Assembly: GCF_004299785.2 (NCBI RefSeq)
Contig: NZ_CP036246.2
Span: forward strand, 1,674,001-1,738,000
DNA: 64,000 bases
Direction: 5' to 3'
From: Arcobacter porcinus
GTDB taxonomy: Bacteria > Campylobacterota > Campylobacteria > Campylobacterales > Arcobacteraceae
Shown piece by piece: positions 50,754 through 62,260 of the stretch. A program made the position numbers and the translations under genes. How positions within the stretch are numbered: the first letter of the stretch is position 1; each line of letters starts with the position of its first letter. The notes under the pieces were generated by a model that made no database searches, was not told where the DNA came from, and was given only the letters and a program-made list of their open reading frames with translations.

Positions 50754-53075
50754 ATGCATTTACAATTTTTATTAATTATTCTATTTTCTTTCTTATTATT
50801 TGGTTGTTCTTCAAAACCACTAGCTCCTGTTGAATATGATAAAATAGATAGGAAACTCTCTTATAGTAAAGATGTGAAACCTATTTTAGATAAAAGATGT
50901 GTATCTTGTCACTCTTGCTACAATTCACCTTGTCAATTGAAACTTGAAAGCTTTGAAGGGCTTGATAGAGGTGCTACAAAAGCTTTAGTTTACGATACAA
51001 GACTTAGAGCTGCTGATCCTACTAGACTTTTTATTGATGCAAAAAAAACAGAAGATTGGAGAGAAAAAAACTTTAGCTCTGTTATTGATAAAAACTTAGA
51101 TAATAATGAATCAATAATGATGCAATATCTTTTCCAAAAAGAGTTAAATCCACAATTAGTAGGAAATTACTCACCTGAAACAGATGAAATATCTTGTGTA
51201 AAAAATCAAGAAGAGCTAGAAGACTATTTTGATAAAAATCCTCATAAAGCTATGCCTTATGGTTTTCCAGCACTAGCAAAAAATGAATATAATATCTTAA
51301 TGAATTGGCTTGATAATGGTCTTACGAATGATACAAATAAGAATGTTATAACAAAATTTGAGAAAGAACAGATTAAAAAATTTGAAGACTTTTTAAATAA
51401 CCCTTCTATAAAACATCAAGTAACAGCAAGATATATATATGAACATCTATTTTTAGCTCATATCTATTTTGATGAGAAAAGTGGTCATTTTTTTGAAATA
51501 ATTCGTTCAAAAACAGCTGCTCCATTTGAACCAGAAATTATTCCAACTGTTTTTCCTTATGATGGAATAGATGAAAAGTTTTATTATAGAATTCAGAAAT
51601 TTGAGCAAACAATTGTACATAAAACACATATGCCATATAAAATTGATGATAAAAAATTAGCACTTTTTAATAATTTATTTATAAAAACAAAATGGAATGA
51701 AAAACCATATATGCCAAGTTTTGATAAAACTAAAGCACCAAATGCACTTGAAGCTTTTAAACAAATTCCAGCAGATAGTAGATATCAATTTTTATTAGAA
51801 GATGTATATTTTTTTGTAAATACATTTATTAAAGGTCCTGTTTGTAAAGGTCAAATTGCACTTAATGTTATTCAAGACCATTTTTGGGTTGCATTTATGG
51901 ATCCAAAATATGATTTAAGCGTAGCAGACAAAGATTTTTTAGAGCAAAATTTAAAAAACTTAGAGATTCCAAATCAACTAGGAGAAGATCCTACTTTATA
52001 TTCAACATTCAAAAATTTAGGGCACAAAGATGAAGTTTTAGCATATTTTAAAAATAAAAATGAAGTTTATAATAAATACTACAAAGATGGATTAAAACTA
52101 GAGTATTTAAGAAAGAGTAAAAAAGATGACTCTATTTTAACAGTTTATAGACACTTTGATACAGCATCACTTCACAAAGGGGCTTTAGGGGATACTCCAA
52201 AAAACATGTGGGTTATAGATTTTCCACTATTAGAAAGAATATATTACTCTTTGGTTGCTGGTTTTGATGTATTTGGAAATACAGCTCATCAACTATTAGT
52301 AAGAACTCATATGGATAGATTAAGAGTTGAAGGGGAGAGTAATTTTCTAGAATTTTTACCAAAAAACAGTAGACAAAACTACTTTAATTCTTGGTATCTT
52401 GGATGGTTGGCTCAATATATTACAATTTACACTCCATCAAATAATGAAACAGCTGTAGAGTATAATACAAGCAACTATAAAGAAGAACTGATTTCAAAAA
52501 TACTGAAATATACAAATACAAAAGAAGATAAAATAAACTATGTTTATAATCAAGATATCTCTATTAAGATAAAAGATTCATATAAAAATAAAGAAGAGAT
52601 AGAAGAAGGATTTAAAGCTCTTTCTTTACCAAATAAACAGAGTATTACAAAATATTTTACAGATAGAGATGCAAATACTGCTTTAATAAAAATAGAACTA
52701 AACAATGGAGAAAATCTTATTTATTCTATGGTTATAAATAGATGGCACAACAATGTTGCCTTGATGTTTAAAGAAGAGACTAGATTAGATCCAAACAAAG
52801 ATGATATAGATTTTATTGAAGGTTTTATTAGCTCTTATCCAAATGTCTTTTTAATTGTAAAACAAAATGAGTTTCAAGATTTCTTAAAAGCTATTAAAAA
52901 TTTTGATAATAGTGAAACTTGTGTAAAAAATATCTCAAAATTTGCTATAAATAGAGCAAATCCAAAATTCTGGGAATTTTATGATTGGTTTACTGAAGAG
53001 TTTAGAAAATCAAATCCTTTAGAGTTTGGACTATTTGATTTAAATAGATATTATCAAAATGCTATTGAAGAATAA
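50754..53075 (+). CDS. cti: Fatty acid cis/trans isomerase
   Basis: Periplasmic heme enzyme that converts cis- to trans-unsaturated fatty acids in membrane phospholipids under solvent, heat or membrane stress. The 773-residue protein begins with a lipoprotein-like signal (LLFGCSSK, Cys18) and has the family's cytochrome motif CVSCHSCYNSPCQLKL near residues 49-64. Further conserved Cti patterns are DPTRLFIDAKKTEDWR and PYDGIDEKFYYRIQKFEQTIVHKTHMPY (in part). Single gene with a terminator after it. Well known from Pseudomonas and Vibrio. Confidence 0.9.
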   Translation: MHLQFLLIILFSFLLFGCSSKPLAPVEYDKIDRKLSYSKDVKPILDKRCVSCHSCYNSPCQLKLESFEGLDRGATKALVYDTRLRAADPTRLFIDAKKTEDWREKNFSSVIDKNLDNNESIMMQYLFQKELNPQLVGNYSPETDEISCVKNQEELEDYFDKNPHKAMPYGFPALAKNEYNILMNWLDNGLTNDTNKNVITKFEKEQIKKFEDFLNNPSIKHQVTARYIYEHLFLAHIYFDEKSGHFFEIIRSKTAAPFEPEIIPTVFPYDGIDEKFYYRIQKFEQTIVHKTHMPYKIDDKKLALFNNLFIKTKWNEKPYMPSFDKTKAPNALEAFKQIPADSRYQFLLEDVYFFVNTFIKGPVCKGQIALNVIQDHFWVAFMDPKYDLSVADKDFLEQNLKNLEIPNQLGEDPTLYSTFKNLGHKDEVLAYFKNKNEVYNKYYKDGLKLEYLRKSKKDDSILTVYRHFDTASLHKGALGDTPKNMWVIDFPLLERIYYSLVAGFDVFGNTAHQLLVRTHMDRLRVEGESNFLEFLPKNSRQNYFNSWYLGWLAQYITIYTPSNNETAVEYNTSNYKEELISKILKYTNTKEDKINYVYNQDISIKIKDSYKNKEEIEEGFKALSLPNKQSITKYFTDRDANTALIKIELNNGENLIYSMVINRWHNNVALMFKEETRLDPNKDDIDFIEGFISSYPNVFLIVKQNEFQDFLKAIKNFDNSETCVKNISKFAINRANPKFWEFYDWFTEEFRKSNPLEFGLFDLNRYYQNAIEE

Positions 53076-53104
53076 TAGATAAAGAGCTTCCCTCTTTATC
53101 TATT
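53074..53104. terminator. Bidirectional terminator, cti / isochorismatase-like gene
   Basis: A 13-bp perfect stem (AATAGATAAAGAG / CTCTTTATCTATT, 5-base loop) overlaps both stop codons of the two convergent genes. Confidence 0.82.
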
Positions 53105-53642
53105 TTATAAGTGCTGATATTGATTTAAAGTTTGGATTCTTTGAATCTAAAGTTAGCTCAAATAAAATTGATTCATAAGTAGTTGGAATTGCTCCTGCTT
53201 GAATTAATCTTTTTATTGCCATTTTGTGGTCAAGTTTTGTTCTACTTCCACAACAATTTGTAACCAAAATCACATTAAATCCATTTTCAAGTAAATCTAT
53301 ACAAGTTTGAAGAACACAAACATGAGTCTCTATTCCAGCTACTACAATATTTTTTTTACTAGATTTTTTAAAAGCATTTAAAATATCACTATTTTGACAA
53401 CCTGAAAATGTAGTTTTTTCATAAGCTTCATACTCATTTACAAGCTCTTTTAAAGGCTCTATTGTTTCCCCAATTCCCTTTTTATATTGCTCATTTACAA
53501 TTATTGGAACATCTAAAACTTTCATTCCTTTTACTAAAATAGGAAGAGTTCTCTCTAACTCTTCCTTATTTCCAATATGTGGAAAAAGTTTTTCCTGAAC
53601 ATCTATTAAGCAAAATAGTGAATCTTCTAATCTTATTCTCAT
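53100..53642 (-). CDS. Isochorismatase-like cysteine hydrolase
   Basis: 180-residue hydrolase of the isochorismatase/YcaC family. The triad is visible: Asp14 in CLIDVQEKLFPHI, Lys near residue 80 in YEKTTFSGC and Cys near residue 106 in GIETHVCVLQTC, with the cis-peptide region VAGIET. The substrate is unknown; relatives hydrolyse amides such as nicotinamide. Single gene between cti and hemC. Confidence 0.85.
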   Translation of the reverse strand: MRIRLEDSLFCLIDVQEKLFPHIGNKEELERTLPILVKGMKVLDVPIIVNEQYKKGIGETIEPLKELVNEYEAYEKTTFSGCQNSDILNAFKKSSKKNIVVAGIETHVCVLQTCIDLLENGFNVILVTNCCGSRTKLDHKMAIKRLIQAGAIPTTYESILFELTLDSKNPNFKSISALIK

Positions 53643-53705
53643 CTTATCTCCTTAAAGTTAAAAGAGATAATATATCAAAAAAACATAGCTACTATCTAGC
53701 TTTTT

Positions 53706-54644
53706 TTATTTAAATGCCATCGTTTCAGCTCTTTTTAGAAGCTCAACTGCACCTTTTTTAATAAATTCATCTGCAAAATCTCTTCCAGCAGTTTCAAAAG
53801 AGTTTATATCTACAACTTTGCTATCTTTTATATATTCGCTTCCATCAGGAAGTCCAACTATTGCATCAATTTTTACAGATTTTTCATCTAAAATTGTAGC
53901 TTTTACTCCAATTGGAACTTGGCAACCACCTTGAAGTTTATCTACAAAACCTCTTTCTATTTTTGATTCTATTTCTGCATCTTTATCATTTAAAACTTTT
54001 ACAATCTCAATAATCTTTGGATCATTTGTTGTCTCTATTCCTAAAGTTGCTTGTCCCATTGATGGAATCATAATATCAGTTGATATTGGTTCAAAATATT
54101 TTACTTCATTTTGTAGATTTAATTTTTCAATTCCTGTTGCAGCTAGAATAATTGCATCATATTCACCTGCATTTAATTTTGCAATTCTTGTATTTATATT
54201 TCCTCTTAAATCTTTAAGCTCAATATCTGGTCTTAACATTTTTAAAGCCATTCTTCTTCTTAAACTTGTTGTTCCTATAACTGCACCTTTTGGAAGTTCA
54301 TCTAAACTTTTATATTTATTACTTAAAAGTGCATCTTGAGGATTAAATCTTTTAGAAACAGCTGCTAAAACTAAACCATCTTCAAACTGAGTTGGAACAT
54401 CTTTTAATGAATGTACAGCTAAGTGTGCACTTCCTTCAAGCATAGCAACTTCAAGCTCTTTTGTAAAAAGCCCTTTTCCACCAATTTTTGCCAAAGGAAC
54501 ATCAAGAATTTTATCCCCTTTTGTTACAAATTCTTGTAACTCAATTTGCATTTTTGGATAATGTTTTTGAAGCTCTGCCTTTATATATTCACTTTGCCAA
54601 AGTGCAAGTTGGCTTCTTCTTGTAGCAATTACTAATTTTTGCAT
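53706..54644 (-). CDS. hemC: Porphobilinogen deaminase (hydroxymethylbilane synthase)
   Basis: Polymerises four porphobilinogens into hydroxymethylbilane in haem synthesis. The 312-residue protein has TRRSQLALWQSEYIK near residues 8-22, KGLFTKELE near 60, AVHSLKDVPT near 77, GTTSLRRRMAL near 125, LRGNINTRIAKL near 145 and the dipyrromethane-binding Cys in GGCQVPIG near 240. It follows the Dsb-like gene's neighbour in a compact leftward run (9-base gap). Confidence 0.97.
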   Translation of the reverse strand: MQKLVIATRRSQLALWQSEYIKAELQKHYPKMQIELQEFVTKGDKILDVPLAKIGGKGLFTKELEVAMLEGSAHLAVHSLKDVPTQFEDGLVLAAVSKRFNPQDALLSNKYKSLDELPKGAVIGTTSLRRRMALKMLRPDIELKDLRGNINTRIAKLNAGEYDAIILAATGIEKLNLQNEVKYFEPISTDIMIPSMGQATLGIETTNDPKIIEIVKVLNDKDAEIESKIERGFVDKLQGGCQVPIGVKATILDEKSVKIDAIVGLPDGSEYIKDSKVVDINSFETAGRDFADEFIKKGAVELLKRAETMAFK

Positions 54645-54653
54645 ACTTTCTCC

Positions 54654-55481
54654 TTATTTTAATTTTTTATAAGCTTCTTTACTGCTATCTTTTTTACCAT
54701 TTATGTATATTGTAGGTGTTCCATTTACAAGCAAGTTTTCTGCCATTTTTACCTCATCTTCTATAACTTTATGATATTTCTCTGCTTGCAACTCTTCTAG
54801 TTTTATATTAGTTTTTAGCTCTTTATTAAAACTATCAAGTATAAGTTTACTATCTGTACTATTTGGATCAAAATATCTATTCCAGTTTACTTTATATGCT
54901 TTTTCTACAATATTTTTATCACTTTGTTTTGCTATTTCAATAAGTTTTGATAAATCAAGTGATGCTCTATGAATTTGAATAAGAGGAAAAGAGTAATAGT
55001 ATAAAGCTATATTTTTACTATTTTTATTTACATAAGATATAAGTTCAGGAATATATCTTTGACAAAATGGACAAAGTGGATCTGAAAAAACAACCAAAGA
55101 GTTTTTAGCTCCATGAGTTCCTGCTATTAATTTTTTCTCATCATAATAAGAGTTATTTAAATCTTGACTTGCTTGTTCTTGTAAAGATTTCTTACTATTT
55201 ATATCATAAAGCTCTGAAGTAACAACTTCTCCATTTGAAAATAGTATATCTTTTACAATCATATTTTTATCTTTTAAATCCACATTTACATCTAAAATAT
55301 ATGCACTCCAATCTCCTTTTATATCAAGTTTTTTAATATAAAAAGTTTTAATACTATTTACAATAAGTTCTGGATTTCTTTCAAGTCTATTTTTCTCAAA
55401 CTCAATTACTAATTGTTCATTTGCAAACAAAAAACTTTTAGAAATAGCAAAAACAAGTGCTAATTTTAATATCATTCTCAT
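54654..55481 (-). CDS. Periplasmic thiol:disulfide oxidoreductase/isomerase (DsbA/DsbC-like)
   Basis: Exported thioredoxin-fold protein of 275 residues with a signal peptide (1-20, ISKSFLFA-NEQ). A N-terminal region of about 100 residues may mediate dimerisation, as in DsbC/DsbG. The redox motif CPFC lies in VVFSDPLCPFCQRYI near residues 136-140, and the cis-Pro loop is GTPTIYING near 253. The overall shape recalls HP0231-type dimeric Dsb proteins of Helicobacter. Whether it oxidises or isomerises disulfides cannot be read from sequence. Confidence 0.82.
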   Translation of the reverse strand: MRMILKLALVFAISKSFLFANEQLVIEFEKNRLERNPELIVNSIKTFYIKKLDIKGDWSAYILDVNVDLKDKNMIVKDILFSNGEVVTSELYDINSKKSLQEQASQDLNNSYYDEKKLIAGTHGAKNSLVVFSDPLCPFCQRYIPELISYVNKNSKNIALYYYSFPLIQIHRASLDLSKLIEIAKQSDKNIVEKAYKVNWNRYFDPNSTDSKLILDSFNKELKTNIKLEELQAEKYHKVIEDEVKMAENLLVNGTPTIYINGKKDSSKEAYKKLK

Positions 55482-55492
55482 TTCAATCCTTT

Positions 55493-57271
55493 TTAAATTT
55501 TTGGTTTTACAACAATCTTTTTAATATCAAAAAGCTCTTTTGCTTGTTCAAGCATTGGTTCATTTAATAACTCTTTTACTTGAATCTCTTTTTGACTTAA
55601 TGTTTCATTTTCTGTCTCTAAAGAGCTTGCAACACAAGATGAAGGGTTTGAAAACTCTTCTACATCTAAAACTTTATTTTCTTCTTCTTTTTGCTCATCA
55701 TTAGAATTAATTATATTCTCTTTTTTCTCTTCACCGTTTATGGTGGCTTCTTCCTTTTTAAAATCTATTTTTGTATTTAATCCAAAAACATCTCCTATAA
55801 AAGTCTTTATAAGTCCAAAATGCTTGTATAAGAAATCTCTTTCTTGATCTTTCGCATATGAAATAATGTGTAAAGTATCATTTGAATAAGCATTATAAAT
55901 AAAGTTTCTTTCAAAACAATCTCCAAGCTCATGACTTCTATCATATAGTTTCTCTATTAATGTATGATATTTATCTTCATATATATCAGTTTCATCTTCT
56001 ACTGTTTCATAAACTACATCATCAAAATCTGTTGTTTCTATTTGTATAGTTTGCTCTTTATTTATATCTATTTTAGTTTCTTCAACTTGCTCTTTTTCAA
56101 CTATTCTTGGCTCTTCTTTATTTTCAATTATAGGATTTTCTATATTTAAACTAGCTACTTTTGGATCTTTTTTTTGTGTTATTATCTCTTGCTCTGTTGC
56201 TTTTATATTATTTACTTGATTTAAAATATCATCTATTGTTTTTAGGTTTGTTGCTTCAATTAACTTCATAAAAGTTAATATAATCACAAAAGTATCATCA
56301 CTATTTAGAGTTAAAAGATATTTTGACTCTCCAAGAATTCTAAAAAATCTTTCATATATAATAGTATTAAATCTACTATCTTTTTCAAGCATTGCATTTT
56401 TTAAATAGTTTGACATCTCATTTAAAATCTGATTTGCTTCATAGTTTTGTAATGTTTCAATTAAAGGATTAAAATCACTATTTTCTAAAACTACTTTAAA
56501 AATATTATCCATAATAAGTGGATCAATCAATCCTAGCATATCAACAACACTTGATACTTCTATTTTTGATTTTGAAAATATTATAGCTTGGTCAAGTAAA
56601 GTTAATGTATCTCTTAAACTTCCTTGTCCACTTTTTGCAATAATTTGTAAAGCTTGTGTTTCGTACTCTATTTGCTCTTTATTCAAAATAGAACTTATAT
56701 GTTTTACAACATCATTTTCTACAATTTTATTAAATCTAAAATGCTGAGTTCTACTTAAAATAGTTGCAGGAAGTTTTAGTGCATCAGTTGTTGCAAGTAT
56801 AAATTTTACAAAACCTGGTGGCTCTTCTAAAGTCTTTAATAGAGCATTAAATGCTTGAGTTGTAAGCATATGAACCTCATCGATTATAAAAACTTTAAAT
56901 CTTGCACTACTTGGTTTATATTTTGTATGTTCGATTAACTCTTTAATATCATCAATTCCTCTATTACTAGCAGCATCCATTTCAATAATATCAAGATGTC
57001 TTCCAGCATTTGCACTAACACAATGTTCACAAACTTCACAAGGTTTACTAGTTGGTTTCTCTTTACAAAGAAGTGATTTTGCCATTATTCTAGCTGTACT
57101 TGTTTTTCCACTTCCTCGAAGTCCTGAAAACAAATAAGCATGTGAGAGTCTATTTAAATCTAATGCCAAAGATAAAGTTTGTGAAATAGTTGTTTGTCCT
57201 ACTAAATCTTCAAATCTTTTTGGTCTATATTTTAGAGCAAGAACTCTATTTTCTATACTATTTTCACTCAT
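55493..57271 (-). CDS. dnaX: DNA polymerase III gamma/tau subunit
   Basis: Clamp-loader ATPase of 592 residues. Walker A is FSGLRGSGKTSTARIMAK near residues 48-65, zinc ligands follow in CKEKPTSKPCEVCEHC (about 69-84), Walker B is FIIDEVHML near 128-136 and the sensor region is LATTDALKLPATILSR near 160-175. The last third is a low-complexity, highly acidic linker (about 370-520) with a small C-terminal domain. It overlaps the end of murI by 4 bases. Confidence 0.96.
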   Translation of the reverse strand: MSENSIENRVLALKYRPKRFEDLVGQTTISQTLSLALDLNRLSHAYLFSGLRGSGKTSTARIMAKSLLCKEKPTSKPCEVCEHCVSANAGRHLDIIEMDAASNRGIDDIKELIEHTKYKPSSARFKVFIIDEVHMLTTQAFNALLKTLEEPPGFVKFILATTDALKLPATILSRTQHFRFNKIVENDVVKHISSILNKEQIEYETQALQIIAKSGQGSLRDTLTLLDQAIIFSKSKIEVSSVVDMLGLIDPLIMDNIFKVVLENSDFNPLIETLQNYEANQILNEMSNYLKNAMLEKDSRFNTIIYERFFRILGESKYLLTLNSDDTFVIILTFMKLIEATNLKTIDDILNQVNNIKATEQEIITQKKDPKVASLNIENPIIENKEEPRIVEKEQVEETKIDINKEQTIQIETTDFDDVVYETVEDETDIYEDKYHTLIEKLYDRSHELGDCFERNFIYNAYSNDTLHIISYAKDQERDFLYKHFGLIKTFIGDVFGLNTKIDFKKEEATINGEEKKENIINSNDEQKEEENKVLDVEEFSNPSSCVASSLETENETLSQKEIQVKELLNEPMLEQAKELFDIKKIVVKPKI

Positions 57272-58050
57272 ATTTTACACTCTCTTAGATCATATTTACA
57301 ATCTTTTAAAATTATATTTACCATATCAAAATTTATCTTACTACTGTATAAAATCGTCACTCTCTGCTCTTTTTCACTTTTAATTTTATCTTTTATTAAC
57401 TCTTTTAATCTCTTTGCAATTGCATCTGCTGAATCATACAATTTTGTATCATTTTCAAAGAAACTTTTTATACTATTTTTAATTATTGGATAATGAGTGC
57501 AACCTAAAACTACACTATCAATATTTTTATCTCTTAACTCTTCTAAGTAGTTTTTTAAAAAAAGATTTAAACTACTCTCTTCAATATCTGCTTCTTCAAT
57601 CTTTTTTGCTAATCCACTACAAGCTATATGATATAAATTTAGTTCTTGATTATTTGATAATTTTTCTACAAGTTCTTTATATTTACTTCCATTTATAGTT
57701 GAAGGTGTTGCTAAAATTGCAATACTTTTTGTTTTTGAAAATTCGATTGCTGGTTTTAAAGCTGGTTCAACTCCAATTATTGGTAAAGATTTATATTTTT
57801 CTCTTAAATGCTTTATAGAAATAGATGTTGCAGTATTACAAGCTACAACCAAAATATCTATTTTATGCTCATTGATTAGATAGTTTGTTATATCATCACA
57901 TCTTTTTAATATCTCTTTAGTATCTTTCTCTCCATATGGAGCAAAAAGAGTATCAGCAACATAAAAAAACTCTATATTTTTCATATTTTTAACAATAGTA
58001 TTTAATATAGTTAATCCACCTATTCCAGAATCAAAAAGTCCAACTCTCAA
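57268..58050 (-). CDS. murI: Glutamate racemase
   Basis: Supplies D-glutamate for peptidoglycan. The 260-residue cofactor-independent enzyme has the two catalytic cysteines in VACNTATSISI (about Cys70) and VLGCTHYPII (about Cys181), with DSGIGGLTILN at the N-terminus (residues 7-17). It overlaps the start of dnaX by 4 bases. Confidence 0.96.
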   Translation of the reverse strand: MRVGLFDSGIGGLTILNTIVKNMKNIEFFYVADTLFAPYGEKDTKEILKRCDDITNYLINEHKIDILVVACNTATSISIKHLREKYKSLPIIGVEPALKPAIEFSKTKSIAILATPSTINGSKYKELVEKLSNNQELNLYHIACSGLAKKIEEADIEESSLNLFLKNYLEELRDKNIDSVVLGCTHYPIIKNSIKSFFENDTKLYDSADAIAKRLKELIKDKIKSEKEQRVTILYSSKINFDMVNIILKDCKYDLRECKI

Positions 58051-58159
58051 GCTTTGCCTTATAAATTTTTTGGCAAAATTATATCAGAAAAACAATAACA
58101 AGATGCTAATTTATGATTTAATTATTTAGAAGTATTTATGAAGATTTATTTATAGAAAT

Positions 58160-58183
58160 ATCTAAAGGACAACTCCTTTAGAT
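58160..58183 (-). terminator. Terminator of gdhA
   Basis: ATCTAAAGGA and TCCTTTAGAT form a perfect 10-bp stem with a CAAC loop, 9 bases past the gdhA stop. The following minus-strand bases are ATTTCT. Confidence 0.75.
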
Positions 58184-58191
58184 AATGTTTA

Positions 58192-59577
<1,386 letters not shown>

Positions 59578-59681
59578 TTATATCAGAAAATTATTCTTTT
59601 TTATTTAAATTAGAAGTAAAATATTCACATTTTTAAGAATATTTTACTTTTATCTACATTTTTAAGTTGTTTGTAAGATTT

Positions 59682-61004
59682 TTATTCGTTCATTGATGCA
59701 AAAAACTCATCATTGTTTTTTGTTTTTTGCATTTTTGGGTATAAGAATTTAAGAACATCTACTTCATCCATTTCACTCATAGCATTTCTTAATATCCATG
59801 TTTTTTGTAAAGTATCAGCACTAAGAAGTAACTCTTCTTTTCTTGTTCCAGATTTTACAATATCAATAGCAGGATAAACTCTCTTATTTGCAGCATTTCT
59901 ACTTAATACAACTTCAGAGTTTCCAGTTCCTTTAAACTCTTCAAAAATTACTTCATCCATTTTTGAACCTGTATCAATTAATGCTGTTGAAATAATAGTT
60001 AAGCTTCCACCCTCTTCTATGTTTCTTGCAGCACCAAAAAATCTTTTTGGTTTATGTAAAGCATTTGCATCAACTCCACCTGAAAGAACTTTTCCACTAC
60101 TTGGAGTAACTGTATTATAAGCTCTTGCTAATCTTGTAATAGAATCAAGTAAAATTACAACATCTTTTTTCATCTCAACAAGTCTTTTTGCTTTTTCAAT
60201 CACAATTTCAGCAACTCTAACATGGTTTTGTGCAGGTAAGTCAAAAGTTGAACTATATACTTCACCTTTTACACTTCTTTGCATATCTGTTACCTCTTCT
60301 GGTCTTTCATCGATTAATAAAACCATTAAAGTAACTTCTGGATGATTTCTAGAAATTGCATGAGCTAACTCTTTTAAAAGTTCAGTCTTACCAGTTTTTG
60401 GAGGAGCTACAATTAAACTTCTTTGTCCTTTTCCCATTGGTGCAAAAAGATCAAGAACTCTTCCTGTTAGTTTTTGTGAATCAAATTCAAATTTAAATTT
60501 TGTAGTAGAATATAAAGGAGTTAAGTTATCAAAAAGTGGTCTATTTTTTGAATCTTTTACAGGCAGATAATTTATAGCTTCTATTTTAAGAAGTGCATTG
60601 TATTTTTCACTATCTTTATTTGGTGGTCTTACTTGTCCTGTTACAATATCTCCAGTTCTTAGTGCAAATTTTCTAATTTGTGTCGCACTTACATAAGAGT
60701 CATTTGATGTATCAGAGAAATTTCCATCTATTGCTCGTAAAAATCCAAATCCACCATCTTTTATCTCTAAGATTCCTGTAAATAGAATAAACCCACCAGC
60801 ATCAATTTGAGATGCAAGAATCATAAACATTAAATCTTGTCTTTTTAGTTCTTGTGGATTCTCAACATCTAAATCATTTGCAATATCTAATAGAGTCTCT
60901 AATGGCAACTCTCTTAATTGTTCAATTTTATAACCATCTACAGGAACATGTGTTCTTGCTTTTTTACTGTTTCTTACTTTTTGTTCTTCTTTAGATTCTT
61001 CCAT
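59682..61004 (-). CDS. rho: Transcription termination factor Rho
   Basis: RNA-dependent ATPase of 440 residues. An N-terminal helical domain ([20 protein letters not shown]) is followed by the RNA-binding cold-shock-like domain ([14 protein letters not shown], about residues 88-101), Walker [14 protein letters not shown] near 203, and the R-loop and Q-loop regions ([19 protein letters not shown] in part, near 310). There is no long glutamine- or charge-rich insertion. It is monocistronic. Confidence 0.98.
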   Translation of the reverse strand: MEESKEEQKVRNSKKARTHVPVDGYKIEQLRELPLETLLDIANDLDVENPQELKRQDLMFMILASQIDAGGFILFTGILEIKDGGFGFLRAIDGNFSDTSNDSYVSATQIRKFALRTGDIVTGQVRPPNKDSEKYNALLKIEAINYLPVKDSKNRPLFDNLTPLYSTTKFKFEFDSQKLTGRVLDLFAPMGKGQRSLIVAPPKTGKTELLKELAHAISRNHPEVTLMVLLIDERPEEVTDMQRSVKGEVYSSTFDLPAQNHVRVAEIVIEKAKRLVEMKKDVVILLDSITRLARAYNTVTPSSGKVLSGGVDANALHKPKRFFGAARNIEEGGSLTIISTALIDTGSKMDEVIFEEFKGTGNSEVVLSRNAANKRVYPAIDIVKSGTRKEELLLSADTLQKTWILRNAMSEMDEVDVLKFLYPKMQKTKNNDEFFASMNE

Positions 61005-61115
61005 ATGGATATTTACCTTTTAGTTTACATATTTAATAATGTAGTATTTTTTGAGTATTTGTAGCTTTATATTTAAAGTGAAGTGTAATTTTATTTAATA
61101 TTTTTTAAATTGTCA

Positions 61116-61143
61116 AGAAAAGAGATAAAAATACCTCTTTTCT
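61116..61143. terminator. Hairpin between rho and peroxiredoxin genes
   Basis: AGAAAAGAG and CTCTTTTCT form a perfect 9-bp stem with a 10-base loop, immediately beyond the peroxiredoxin stop; likely the terminator of that gene. Confidence 0.7.
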
Positions 61144-61152
61144 AAATTATTA

Positions 61153-61746
61153 TTATAGTTTTTCGCTATTTTTAGCTAAGTAATCAGCAACTCCAGCAGT
61201 ATTTGCTTTCATTCCTTCATCACCTTTTTGCCAACCAGCTGGACAAACTTCTCCATGCTCATTAGTAAATATCATTGTATCAACCATTCTAATCATTTCA
61301 TCAATGTTTCTTCCAAGTGGTAAATCATTGATTACAGCATGTCTTACAGTTCCATCTTTATCAATTAAGAAAGAACCTCTTAAAGCAACTGATTTATTAA
61401 ATAAAACATCAAATGATTTTGATATTTTTTTACTAATATCTGCAACTAATGGATACTTAATTCTTCCAATTCCACCATTTTCAACTGGTGTTTCTCTCCA
61501 TGCAAAGTGAGAGAACTCAGAGTCAACTGAACAACCAATTACAGTAACTCCTCTATCTTCAAACTCTTTAATTCTGTGAGAGAATGCAATAATTTCTGAT
61601 GGACAAACAAAAGTAAAATCCATTGGATAGAAGAATAATACAGCACCATTTGTACCAATATTTTTATATAAATTGAAATCTTCTATTGTACCATCTGCTA
61701 AAACAGCTTTTGCTGTAAAGTCAGGAGCTTTTTTTGTAACTAACAT
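61153..61746 (-). CDS. 2-Cys peroxiredoxin (AhpC/Tsa type)
   Basis: 197-residue peroxidase that reduces hydrogen peroxide and organic peroxides. The peroxidatic Cys lies in FYPMDFTFVCPSEIIAF near residue 49 and the resolving Cys in HGEVCPAGWQKG near residue 169. The C-terminus (YLAKNSEKL) carries the typical tail. It corresponds to the AhpC/TsaA enzymes that dominate peroxide defence in Campylobacterota. Single gene, divergent from the ferredoxin gene. Confidence 0.95.
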   Translation of the reverse strand: MLVTKKAPDFTAKAVLADGTIEDFNLYKNIGTNGAVLFFYPMDFTFVCPSEIIAFSHRIKEFEDRGVTVIGCSVDSEFSHFAWRETPVENGGIGRIKYPLVADISKKISKSFDVLFNKSVALRGSFLIDKDGTVRHAVINDLPLGRNIDEMIRMVDTMIFTNEHGEVCPAGWQKGDEGMKANTAGVADYLAKNSEKL

Positions 61747-61914
61747 TTTTTATCCTTTTAAATTAATTTTATGGTTGAAAGTTTAACATCTTTTTTTTAT
61801 ATTTAGCTTAAATATGAAAAAGATTTGCAAATAATAAAATTTATCTTTAATTAGCTTTTATATTCTTTTTATATATTGTTTGTTATTGTTCAAAAAAATT
61901 TTATGGAGAATATT

Positions 61915-62187
61915 ATGGCAGTTTTAATTACTGATACATGTATTAGTTGTGATGCATGTTTAGATGAATGCCCTGTTGGTGCAATAGTTGATAATGATGA
62001 CAATCCATCTGGTGAAGATATTTATTATGTATATAAAGATAAATGTGTAGAGTGTGTTGGTCACAATGATGCTCCTGCATGTGCTGATGCCTGTCCAACT
62101 GAAGGTTGTATCGTTTGGGATGAAGTTGGTTCTAGTAAAATAGAAAAAGAAGATAGAGGTGAAGTGGGTGAAGCAGTTATTGACTAA
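61915..62187 (+). CDS. Ferredoxin, two [4Fe-4S]
   Basis: 90-residue electron carrier. The first cluster ligands are in CISCDACLDECPVGAI (about residues 10-25). The second group is CVECVGHNDAPACADACPTEGC, with the longer spacing seen in the Allochromatium-type ferredoxins (long insertion between the second and third cysteine). A 13-codon longer frame exists, but the ATG chosen has TGGAGAA 6 bases upstream and gives the typical start MAVLITD. Confidence 0.9.
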   Translation: MAVLITDTCISCDACLDECPVGAIVDNDDNPSGEDIYYVYKDKCVECVGHNDAPACADACPTEGCIVWDEVGSSKIEKEDRGEVGEAVID

Positions 62188-62222
62188 TATGCAATAACTT
62201 GCTTTTTTATAACTTTTTTAGA

Positions 62223-62228
62223 TATAAT
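62223..62228 (+). promoter_or_regulatory. -10 element upstream of ndk
   Basis: TATAAT sits 33 bases before the ndk start, after a T-rich stretch, and fits the usual Campylobacterota housekeeping promoter. A small GCAA/TTGC stem with six T residues just upstream (near 62190-62206) may end the ferredoxin transcript. Confidence 0.5.
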
Positions 62229-62260
62229 CCGCGACTAAAAAAACAAAGAGGAATTTAAAG

